In this document: positions 1 to 8,560 of the stretch, piece after piece | Layout: every line of letters starts with the position of its first letter | Numbering within the stretch: the first letter of the stretch is position 1 | From: Ruminiclostridium cellobioparum DSM 1351 = ATCC 15832 | Lineage (GTDB): Bacteria; Bacillota; Clostridia; Acetivibrionales; DSM-1351 | Length of the DNA: 64,000 nt | NCBI RefSeq assembly: GCF_000621505.1 | Contig: NZ_KK211295.1 | Span: 16,430 to 80,429, forward strand | Direction of reading: 5' to 3' | Program-made: the position numbers and the translations under genes | The notes under the pieces: generated by a model | The model's input: the letters and a program-made list of their open reading frames with translations, nothing else | Told to the model about the DNA's origin: nothing | The model's database searches: none

Positions 1-1582
1 GCATTTCAAAAGATCGCTTAACCATAATGCCGACAATTGTACCTTTGCTGATTCCCTTCTGCCTTAATACCTTTGCCAGACAATCTGCTTTATAATTTAG
101 TTCCCTATATGTCAACCTTTTATTTTCAAATACTATGGACGTACTTTCAGGTGATTTTTTAACCTGCTCTTCGAACAGCTCGGCAATTGTTTTATCCGGG
201 TACGCAATCCGGGTATCATTGAATCCATTAATAATTTCCTCTCTCTCTCTATCCGTCAATATTTCAATTTCTTCTATTTTTATATCAGTGTTTTCTATAA
301 TTTGTAAAATTATCTGTCTAAAATGCCCTTCGAGTCTGTTTATGGTATCGTAATCATACATTGCAGAATTATAACTGATTTTTATACCCAGTCCCTTATT
401 ATGAGTTATTTCTATGCTAAAATCATATCCTGTATTTTCTTTTATTTTCAGATTCCCGATTTTAAATTCCAAATTGTTGGATTTAATTGCTTCACCTAGA
501 TTTTTTTCAAATGACACATTCTGAAATGTTACAATATGGTTAAACAGCTCTCCTTTTTGCTTAACAGAATGCACTTCATAAAAAGGGATATGTTCATATG
601 TTCTAAGTTCTATCAGAGATTTATGTACTTGTTGCAGCAATTCTGAAAATGGCTGTTGATATTTAAAACTTATCCTTATTGGAACAATATTCAGGAAAAG
701 TCCTACTGCATTTTCAATCCCGGGAATATCGGTAGGTCTCACCGCAACTACAGAACCGAAAACCACATCATTCGTATCATTATATTTTGCCAGCAATATT
801 CCCCATACTGTCTGTAGAACTGCATTTAATGTAACGGCATTACCAAAGGCTATTTTTTTTAACTGTTCGGTTTTATCCTCTGCCAATAGAAATCTGTAAT
901 CTTCCAACTCGGAATTTCCATCAGCATTCTGATTCAATCCTGGAAAATATGTCATTTCATTAAAGCCTTTTAAATGATTTATCCAGAATTCCTCCTGCTT
1001 TCTATCATTCCTTTCATACCATTCTATAAAATCCTTATATGGAAGGGCTTTCTGTAATAAAACCGGCCTATTTTCTTTCAATGCCGAATAAGTATACATC
1101 AACTCATTTAATATAATATTGAGCGACCAACCGTCGGCAATAATATGGTGGTAGCTGCAAATCACATTGTATTTCTCGTCATCCACTTTAAATACGGATA
1201 TTTTGATAAGTAAATCTTTTGTTATGTCGAATCCTTTTTCAATATCTTTCCCACTGGCCGCTTCTATACTTAACTTCTTAACACTCTCTTCCAATCTGGA
1301 AATATCCTCATAAAAGATGCGCGCATACCTCTCCTTTAGAACTACCTGCCTGGGCCTTTGTACCTTTTTATATATAAAAACTGTTCTTAAAATATCGTAT
1401 CTTGCTATAAGTCTATTGAAACATTCCTGAAACAGTTCAATATCCAAATTCCCATTTATATAAAAAGTTAATTGGTTTACAAAAGCTTTTCCCTTTCCTT
1501 CATATGTAACAAAATTATATAGCATAACTTCCTGCATCGGAGAAAGTGGATAAATTACTTCTATTTCATTAGGTTTATTCAT
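1..1582 (-). CDS. Non-ribosomal peptide synthetase, 5' part (C domain and start of A domain)
   Basis: The gene runs off the left edge; about 527 codons are visible. The start is an ATG behind an AGGAGG site 12 bases upstream. Residues 1-430 are a condensation domain opening with the usual YPLSPMQE motif and carrying an intact HHIIADGWS active site. From about residue 440 an adenylation domain begins, with the TYRELN motif, and is cut before its substrate pocket, so its amino acid cannot be read. The domain lineage resembles the C-A units of the 3450-residue NRPS further right. It lies 40 bp downstream of panD on the same strand and is probably the last or penultimate synthetase of the operon. 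Because it starts with a complete C domain and no loading domain, it should accept a chain from another protein. Any terminating thioesterase would lie outside the window. Confidence 0.93.
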   Translation of the reverse strand, partial: MNKPNEIEVIYPLSPMQEVMLYNFVTYEGKGKAFVNQLTFYINGNLDIELFQECFNRLIARYDILRTVFIYKKVQRPRQVVLKERYARIFYEDISRLEESVKKLSIEAASGKDIEKGFDITKDLLIKISVFKVDDEKYNVICSYHHIIADGWSLNIILNELMYTYSALKENRPVLLQKALPYKDFIEWYERNDRKQEEFWINHLKGFNEMTYFPGLNQNADGNSELEDYRFLLAEDKTEQLKKIAFGNAVTLNAVLQTVWGILLAKYNDTNDVVFGSVVAVRPTDIPGIENAVGLFLNIVPIRISFKYQQPFSELLQQVHKSLIELRTYEHIPFYEVHSVKQKGELFNHIVTFQNVSFEKNLGEAIKSNNLEFKIGNLKIKENTGYDFSIEITHNKGLGIKISYNSAMYDYDTINRLEGHFRQIILQIIENTDIKIEEIEILTDREREEIINGFNDTRIAYPDKTIAELFEEQVKKSPESTSIVFENKRLTYRELNYKADCLAKVLRQKGISKGTIVGIMVKRSFEM

Positions 1583-1622
1583 TTAACCTAAGCACCTCCT
1601 TTCATATATTTCAACCAAGTTG

Positions 1623-1988
1623 TTATCTTTTGTTTTGAATCTCCTTTATTTCATTTTTCTCTCCTACATATACCAGTGTAGGTTTATGATCCTTCAGTTC
1701 ATCCTCATTCAGAAGTGCAAATGAAATAATAATTACCTTGTCCTCAACCTGAACCATCCTCGCCGCTGCTCCATTCAGACAGATAATTCCCGAACCCCTT
1801 TTGCCCGGTATAACATAAGTTTCAAAACGTAAACCATTATTTATATCAACTACCAAAACTTTTTCGTTTTCAATAATATCTGCATTTTCCATTAAATCCT
1901 CATCAATTGTTATAGAACCCACATAATTAAGATTTGCCTCGGTTACAACCGCACGATGAATTTTCGATTTTAACATTTCTCTGAACAT
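1623..1988 (-). CDS. panD: Aspartate 1-decarboxylase (pyruvoyl enzyme)
   Basis: PanD decarboxylates L-aspartate to beta-alanine. The 121-residue protein has the full family length. It carries the Gly24-Ser25 self-cleavage site (YVGSITID) whose serine becomes the pyruvoyl cofactor, plus the [12 protein letters not shown] and NGAAARM segments of the active-site region. A GTGAGG site precedes the ATG. It sits between two NRPS genes with about 40 bp on either side, on the same strand, and no panB or panC is visible. This placement argues that it feeds beta-alanine to the synthetases rather than only to pantothenate. The identification is firm; the pathway assignment is inferred from context. Confidence 0.95.
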   Translation of the reverse strand: MFREMLKSKIHRAVVTEANLNYVGSITIDEDLMENADIIENEKVLVVDINNGLRFETYVIPGKRGSGIICLNGAAARMVQVEDKVIIISFALLNEDELKDHKPTLVYVGEKNEIKEIQNKR

Positions 1989-2034
1989 TATTCTAACCTC
2001 ACTAATTTTTTATAATATTAATAAAAACCATACT

Positions 2035-5000
2035 TTATATATCCTTTATTGCATCCAGTATGAACTCCAGTTCTTCAACCGTCAGCTGTTTGTCTCCCAC
2101 ATCCGAAGGCATCAGGATATTGGTTTCTAAATTTCCACAATGGTCCATTAATCTTTGCAAATTTCTATAATAGCTTTGTATTAACTTTTCAATCTCCTCC
2201 CTTTCAATATCGATTTTGTTATAATTGATAATAATATGTAGTTCTTTATTTAAAGTCACACCAATTATATCCAACTTGTAAATACGTTCGGAGTTCTCGC
2301 TGAAGAAGGATTTCAGATCAAATTTTAAAAGGTTGAATATTTCATTTCCGGAACCTTCATCAAACTGCCCCAGATAATTAAACCCAATTTCAGGCTCCAT
2401 GAATGATCCAACATTTTTGTTATTTTGGAGCCCGGCCATATACTTAAGAATGCCATAACCGGTTCCTTTTCTAGGTACATGCCTCACTTTTTCCTTCACA
2501 TTCTTTATAACGTATGCCAAATCGTCGCTTCTTTCCACATTCAGAATTACGGGATATATGGCTGTAAACCATCCGACGGTTCTCGTTATATTGATATCCT
2601 GAAGAATACCCTCCCTGCCATGACCTTCCACACTGACCGGTACGGTATTCCGTCCGCTCCATTCCTTGATTGCAAGTCCAAGAGCGGCAAGGAGAATCTC
2701 GGTTATTTCTGTGTTGTATGCCTTATTCACTTCTATCAAAAGTTTATTAGTATCATCTTTGTTAAGCGTAATGGAAACACTATCGCCATCTCTTGCTATG
2801 CCATTTCTGCAGCAGTTACAATAAATGGACGCTGCACCATCCCTTTCAACACCTGACCAAAACTCGGTCTCGGATAACAATTCCTCACTTTGGGCATATT
2901 CATGGACTCTTTCCACCCAGTATTTAAAAGAATGAGTCTTCTTCTGAAATATAATCTGCTGTTTGTTTGCAGCTTGCTGATATCCCAGATAGAAGTCCTC
3001 AAGAATGATCCTTAATGAAATACCATCAATAATCAAGTGGTGAATAATTATTACCAGATAATCTTCCTTGGTTGTTTTAAAAAGACCAAGCTTGAACAAC
3101 GGACCCTTAGACAGATCAACCTCGCCATGAAGCCTTTTGGTTTCATCTGCCATTAATTGTTCGTAATTTTCGCTTTGTCTGAAATCAAAAATATGTAAGC
3201 TCACCATTCCAGGAATATAAGATAAATTGTGCTGTGAAACACAGCCCTCCTGCACATCGAAGGTAATCCTTAACGCATCGTGGTGTTCGACAATTTTATT
3301 GAACACATCAAGAATTATCTGCTCATCAAATCCGTTTCTCGCGGAAAGTGAGACTGCTAAATTCCAATGGTGAATATCAGTAAATACTTTTGAAAAAAAC
3401 CATTTTTGTGCCGGACTTAATTTTATGTCTCCGGTCACCTGTTCCTGACTGATTTGAATTTCCGCTTCTCTAACATGCTCGCTTAGGGTTTTTATGGTCT
3501 GATATCTTAATATATCCCTGACTTCCATCAGAAATTGATACTTTTGAAGTCTAGCCGAAATCTGGATAGCTTTAATAGAATCGCCGCCCAATTCAAAGAA
3601 GTTATCCTCAATGCCTATTTCATCGGCACCTAATGTTTCTGTCCAAACAGCAACAAGAGCCTCTTCTGTTTTATTTCTCGGTGGAACCGGAGCTTTTCTT
3701 TCCCGTTTCTCAAGACCTATAACAGGTTCCGGCATCCTTTTCCTGTCAATTTTTCCGTTTGAGTTTAACGGCAACTCTTCAAGTTGTATAAAGTACGTTG
3801 GAATCATGTAATGAGGCAACTTATCCGATAAGAAACTTCTAAGCTTATCTGGTTTTATTTCTTCATTAGAGGTAATGTAGGCACATAAAAACTTATTGCC
3901 ACTTTCGTCAATTCTATCGATAACAACAGCGCTGTTCAGTGTACCGTATTCCAGAAGTGAACTTTCTATTTCTCCCAATTCGATCCTGTAACCTCTGATT
4001 TTAAGCTGGCTGTCTCTTCTTCCAAGGAACTCTATATACCCTTCTTTATGCAGTACACCGAAATCGCCGGTTCTGTATAGTCTGCCATATTCCAGATGAT
4101 GTATAAAAGCCTTTTCTGTCTTTACAGGATCATTTACGTAACATTCAGCAACACCAACCCCACCTATGTAAATCTCTCCCGGAACCTCCAGTGGGCAATG
4201 GGTCTTCTCGTTATTTAACACGTATATTTTCTGATTCGAAAGGGGTATCCCGTAAGGTATACTGGTCCATTTCTCATCGATTTCCTTTATAGGGTAGTAA
4301 ATAGACCAGATGGAAGCTTCTGTGGCCCCGCCAAGGCTAATCACTTTAGTATCCGGCATGTAATTTTTTATTCTCGCTGGTAAGTTAACGGGAATCCAAT
4401 CACCACTTAATAATACAAGTCTTAAAGATGCATTCTTCAACCTATCTCCTGTATTATCCATCAATATGGACATTATCGCCGGAACTGAGTTCCATATCGT
4501 TACCCTTTTAGCAACAAGAGTATTATACAAATCATTTACATCTCTATGATCTTTAACAAGAACAAGAGTTGCACCTGCAGTTAACGTTCCGAAAATATCA
4601 TAAACCGATAAATCAAAACACATTGATGATATACCCGCTATTCTGTCCTTTTCATTAACCCCGAATTTTCGGTTTATATCAATAATTGTATTTGCTACGG
4701 CAGCATGCTTTATTACAACACCCTTGGGTTTACCAGTACTGCCCGAGGTATATATCACATATGCAATGTCATTAATACTGCCATCAATATTATTTAAAAA
4801 TCCAACAGCTGATGATTCCACATATTCTGGAATCCTTTCCGGTTCAAGGACTGTCTTACAATTGCTGTTCTCTATAATATACCTTTTGCGTTCATCAGGA
4901 TAATCCATATCAATCGGCACGTAAGCCGCCCCGGCCTTTAGTACTCCTAGAATATTTATTATGGTACGGGTACAACGTTTTGTATAAACTCCTACCAGGT

Positions 5001-8000
5001 CATTTACTCCAATACCATTACTTCTGAGATAAGTTGCCACCCGATCAGATTCAATATCCAGTTCATTGTATGTTATGTATTCATCGTCACATATTACAGC
5101 GGTATTAAAGGGCGTCTTAGCCGCCTGTCGCCTAAATAGCTCCTGAAGTGTGTCCAGAATAATTACCTCTTTTGTTTCATTATAGTGATCAATTGTTTTT
5201 TTATGGGAATCGTCAGGCTTCAAGGAGATATATTCGTTCCCGGCAGCCAGGTTTTCTAAAATGCCTGTATACTGATCAAACATACACTCAATAATATCGT
5301 TATCAAAAATATCCTCCACAAAATCCCACGTTATCCGTAACCTTCCGTCCATATCAACCACCTGGTTATCCAGATATACCTGAGATGTCTGGGAAATACC
5401 CATTTTTATCTCCCCAAGCTCTGACCATGAGTAACTCTCATCACCCAAAATCATGCTTGTAAATATTATTGGCATAACCGCCCTGGTTTCAAAATCATTC
5501 CGTCTTGCAATTTCCCTTATAAATTGCACTCCATCAAAATATCTATTTTCAAGTGCTTCGAACATCACTGTCTGTAAGTATTTTGCTCTTTCCATAAATG
5601 CTGTCTTATTTGCAAAATCCAAGCCCAATAATACAACTGAAGTAAAATCTCCGATGATTTTATATACATCCTTATGAAATGGAATTCGGTTGAAGGTGGT
5701 CAGGTTTATCGCAAAAGTATCCTGACCGCTCCAGTAAGATAAAACCGTTGCATAGGCTGTACATAATAAAGCTGAAACAGTTATACCGTTCTCTTGTGCT
5801 TTTTGTTTGAGTATCTGCCACCTATCTTTTTCAATAATTTTTTCAACCCGGTTAAATCTGGGTTCTGAAATCTTTTCAGATGTTCGGATCATTGGAAGAA
5901 CTGGTGCAGGAGGGAATTGTTCCAGTTTATCCATCCAATAATCTTTTGAACGTTTATAAGTTTGACTTTCTTTTAGTTTACCAAGGGCCAAAACATAATC
6001 CCTGAAAGAATAACGGATACTTTTCGGTTCCAGGACCTGGCTATTGTAGTATGTCATGAGCTCACGCGCAAAAATTTGAATACTTGCCCCATCCATAACC
6101 AGCATATCAAAACTAAAAAATAAATAATGCCTGTCTCCAGGAATTTTTAAAGCTTTTATTTCAAACAAAGGCCATATATGTGTTTCAAAAACGGAGTGTG
6201 ACATTTCATTTCTTTGCTTTAAAATAGCCTGTCCAATTTCAGTGGGATTGAGTCGACTGACGTTGGTAACATTAATTTTGTATTCCGGCACACTTTCTAA
6301 TATTTTCTGTGTCCCGTCCTTTAAGATTACAGCTCTTAACATAGGATTTCCTTCCAGTACATTGTTAAGGCTTTTGTTTAACCTTTCCATATCAAGCAGC
6401 GATTCCAGTTCGAAATAAAAGTGCGTTGACACTCCACCAATTTCATAAATTTCATCTCTACCAAGGAGATAAGCTGCCTGAATATCAGTTAATGGAAATG
6501 GATGATAAAGTTTTTCTAAATCCGGCTTAATTTGATATATATATCTTTCCTTTGTAACATTACTTTTGCCAATTAATTTAGAAAGCTTGAATACTGTACA
6601 GTCATTTATGAAGTCATTCATACTGATATTACAGCCGAATTCATCATTTATTTTTGCAACTATTTGCATTGACTCTATGGAACCAATTCCCAATTCTATT
6701 AAATTATCATGAATTCCAAACCTGTCAATCTTTAATGATTCTTGACATATTTCATATATTCCCTGCGCAATAGCGTTTGACGGCTCATCAGCAATATCTG
6801 TATTCTGGTCAACAGCAATAAGTTCTCTCAGCTTTTGGACAACATCATCAAACTTTCCATTTTGATACATGTCCGTTAATTTATATCTTTGAATTTTGCC
6901 GCTGGTGGTTTTTGGCATCCTTTTTATAGGTATAATATTACTTACATTTATGCCCAACTTTTTGTTAATTATATTATTTAGTCCTTTATATATATGGATA
7001 AAATCTTCTATCTTTTTTTTATATAAAACGAATAACCCAATTTCTTCTTTTTGGGCTTTATTATTATATACACCACAGGCTGCAACTCCCCCCTTGCTGA
7101 CAACATCCATTTCCTCGATTATTCTTTCCAAATCATGCGGATAATAATTCTGTCCATTTATAAATAAGATATCCTTGTATCTGCCGGTTATTACAACCAT
7201 TCCGTTTCTAATGAAACCAAGATCTCCCGTCCTGAGCCATCCGTCTAATGTATAAGCCTTTTGGGTTGCAACTTGATTGTTATAATACCTGCTGGTGACA
7301 TTCTTACCTTTGATCTGAATATGTCCTATCCGGTTATCCCCTAACAAAATATTTTTTTCATCACAAATACGTACACTGCAGTCTGTCACCGGATAGCCTA
7401 CATTTACAAATTGCACACAAGAGTCAGCATTATCAGCAATATCTATAACCTTCTCACCTATATGGAGATTGTTCCTATCCAATGAGATTACCTCAAATTC
7501 CTTTTCACAAGGAGGAAAGGAGATTACCAAGCTTGCTTCAGCCATCCCGTAAACAGTATACATAGCATTTCGCTTCAGACCATATATTTCCATTTCAGCA
7601 AGAAAGTCATTGCACAGCTTAGCGGATATCGGTTCAGCACCGTTGAAAATCAATCTGACGTGGGATAAATCCCAACCTTTGGCAGCTTCAGAATTAAACC
7701 CGGAAAGGAAGTAGTTATATCCGAAATTCGGAGATGACAATAAAGTGACTTTATGCTCACATACTTTATTTAGCCATAACATGGGATTTCTGATAAATGA
7801 CTTGGTAGGTATTAAGTATTGGTTTATATCAAGAATCAGGGGCAATAAATGAAACCCTATTAGCCCCATATCATGAGTTAAAGGCATCCATGTAATCATT
7901 GAATCACTTTTGGTAATTTTTCCGCAATCAATACTTGCAAGAATATTGTGTAAAAGATTTGAATGGGTTAATACAACACCTTTTGGTTCACCTGTGGATC

Positions 8001-8535
8001 CTGATGTAAACTGAATAAACGCAATATCATCCGAATTGACCTCACAGACTTTTCCCTCATTAGTTACATTATCAAACAGGTCATCTTCAAGAATAAAATT
8101 TTTCCTAATAATGTTTGATAATTCACCATTCCTTTCTGCTGCATACTCTTCGAGAGTACATAAATTCTTTAAATTTGTTACAATTCTAGGGTTATGTAAT
8201 GTTTTCCAAACATTTATTACTTTTAGCTTTCCCTCCTCAGTTCCCGCTACAGTTAATGGTACGGGAATAATACCTCCAAGAAGACAAGCCCAAAATATTG
8301 TTAAAAATCTTTTATTATCATCTACTTGTAATATTAGTTCATCGCTCCTCCCTATACCTTGATTTTGCAGATAATAAAGTACAAATAGAGCCTCTTTGCA
8401 AAAATCCATGTAAGAGATAAAATCTTCTTCATTCTCTCTTTCTATAAATCTTATCCCTTTTCCCTCTGATTTTATTTTTTCCTTCATTACATTTACCAAA
8501 GTAGACTCTTGGAATCTGGCTCTCAAGCTCTCCAT
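2035..8535 (-). CDS. Hybrid starter synthetase: fatty acyl-AMP ligase, ACP, Cy, A(Cys), PCP, E
   Basis: The 2166-residue protein starts at an ATG 6 bases after GAGGTG; a GTG three codons earlier overlaps that ribosome site. Domains in order: acyl-AMP ligase (about 1-590, FTSGSTGEPKG and the FAAL-like WMPLTHDMGLIG); carrier protein (serine near 620 in LGIGSIES); heterocyclization domain (690-1120, opening PFPLTDIQ, active site DMLVMDGAS fitting DxxxxDxxS); adenylation domain (1130-1630); carrier protein (LGGDSIKAI, near 1650); epimerization domain (1740-2150, intact HHLIIDG and EGHGRE). The A-domain pocket reads D-L-Y-N-L-S-L-I-W-K, the classical cysteine code. The predicted action is to activate an acyl acid, condense it with Cys, cyclise to a thiazoline and epimerise. 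The acyl group is unknown. There is no terminal thioesterase, so the product must pass to another protein. Confidence 0.93.
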   Translation of the reverse strand: MESLRARFQESTLVNVMKEKIKSEGKGIRFIERENEEDFISYMDFCKEALFVLYYLQNQGIGRSDELILQVDDNKRFLTIFWACLLGGIIPVPLTVAGTEEGKLKVINVWKTLHNPRIVTNLKNLCTLEEYAAERNGELSNIIRKNFILEDDLFDNVTNEGKVCEVNSDDIAFIQFTSGSTGEPKGVVLTHSNLLHNILASIDCGKITKSDSMITWMPLTHDMGLIGFHLLPLILDINQYLIPTKSFIRNPMLWLNKVCEHKVTLLSSPNFGYNYFLSGFNSEAAKGWDLSHVRLIFNGAEPISAKLCNDFLAEMEIYGLKRNAMYTVYGMAEASLVISFPPCEKEFEVISLDRNNLHIGEKVIDIADNADSCVQFVNVGYPVTDCSVRICDEKNILLGDNRIGHIQIKGKNVTSRYYNNQVATQKAYTLDGWLRTGDLGFIRNGMVVITGRYKDILFINGQNYYPHDLERIIEEMDVVSKGGVAACGVYNNKAQKEEIGLFVLYKKKIEDFIHIYKGLNNIINKKLGINVSNIIPIKRMPKTTSGKIQRYKLTDMYQNGKFDDVVQKLRELIAVDQNTDIADEPSNAIAQGIYEICQESLKIDRFGIHDNLIELGIGSIESMQIVAKINDEFGCNISMNDFINDCTVFKLSKLIGKSNVTKERYIYQIKPDLEKLYHPFPLTDIQAAYLLGRDEIYEIGGVSTHFYFELESLLDMERLNKSLNNVLEGNPMLRAVILKDGTQKILESVPEYKINVTNVSRLNPTEIGQAILKQRNEMSHSVFETHIWPLFEIKALKIPGDRHYLFFSFDMLVMDGASIQIFARELMTYYNSQVLEPKSIRYSFRDYVLALGKLKESQTYKRSKDYWMDKLEQFPPAPVLPMIRTSEKISEPRFNRVEKIIEKDRWQILKQKAQENGITVSALLCTAYATVLSYWSGQDTFAINLTTFNRIPFHKDVYKIIGDFTSVVLLGLDFANKTAFMERAKYLQTVMFEALENRYFDGVQFIREIARRNDFETRAVMPIIFTSMILGDESYSWSELGEIKMGISQTSQVYLDNQVVDMDGRLRITWDFVEDIFDNDIIECMFDQYTGILENLAAGNEYISLKPDDSHKKTIDHYNETKEVIILDTLQELFRRQAAKTPFNTAVICDDEYITYNELDIESDRVATYLRSNGIGVNDLVGVYTKRCTRTIINILGVLKAGAAYVPIDMDYPDERKRYIIENSNCKTVLEPERIPEYVESSAVGFLNNIDGSINDIAYVIYTSGSTGKPKGVVIKHAAVANTIIDINRKFGVNEKDRIAGISSMCFDLSVYDIFGTLTAGATLVLVKDHRDVNDLYNTLVAKRVTIWNSVPAIMSILMDNTGDRLKNASLRLVLLSGDWIPVNLPARIKNYMPDTKVISLGGATEASIWSIYYPIKEIDEKWTSIPYGIPLSNQKIYVLNNEKTHCPLEVPGEIYIGGVGVAECYVNDPVKTEKAFIHHLEYGRLYRTGDFGVLHKEGYIEFLGRRDSQLKIRGYRIELGEIESSLLEYGTLNSAVVIDRIDESGNKFLCAYITSNEEIKPDKLRSFLSDKLPHYMIPTYFIQLEELPLNSNGKIDRKRMPEPVIGLEKRERKAPVPPRNKTEEALVAVWTETLGADEIGIEDNFFELGGDSIKAIQISARLQKYQFLMEVRDILRYQTIKTLSEHVREAEIQISQEQVTGDIKLSPAQKWFFSKVFTDIHHWNLAVSLSARNGFDEQIILDVFNKIVEHHDALRITFDVQEGCVSQHNLSYIPGMVSLHIFDFRQSENYEQLMADETKRLHGEVDLSKGPLFKLGLFKTTKEDYLVIIIHHLIIDGISLRIILEDFYLGYQQAANKQQIIFQKKTHSFKYWVERVHEYAQSEELLSETEFWSGVERDGAASIYCNCCRNGIARDGDSVSITLNKDDTNKLLIEVNKAYNTEITEILLAALGLAIKEWSGRNTVPVSVEGHGREGILQDINITRTVGWFTAIYPVILNVERSDDLAYVIKNVKEKVRHVPRKGTGYGILKYMAGLQNNKNVGSFMEPEIGFNYLGQFDEGSGNEIFNLLKFDLKSFFSENSERIYKLDIIGVTLNKELHIIINYNKIDIEREEIEKLIQSYYRNLQRLMDHCGNLETNILMPSDVGDKQLTVEELEFILDAIKDI

Positions 8536-8560
8536 AACTAACACCTCACCATCTCATTTA

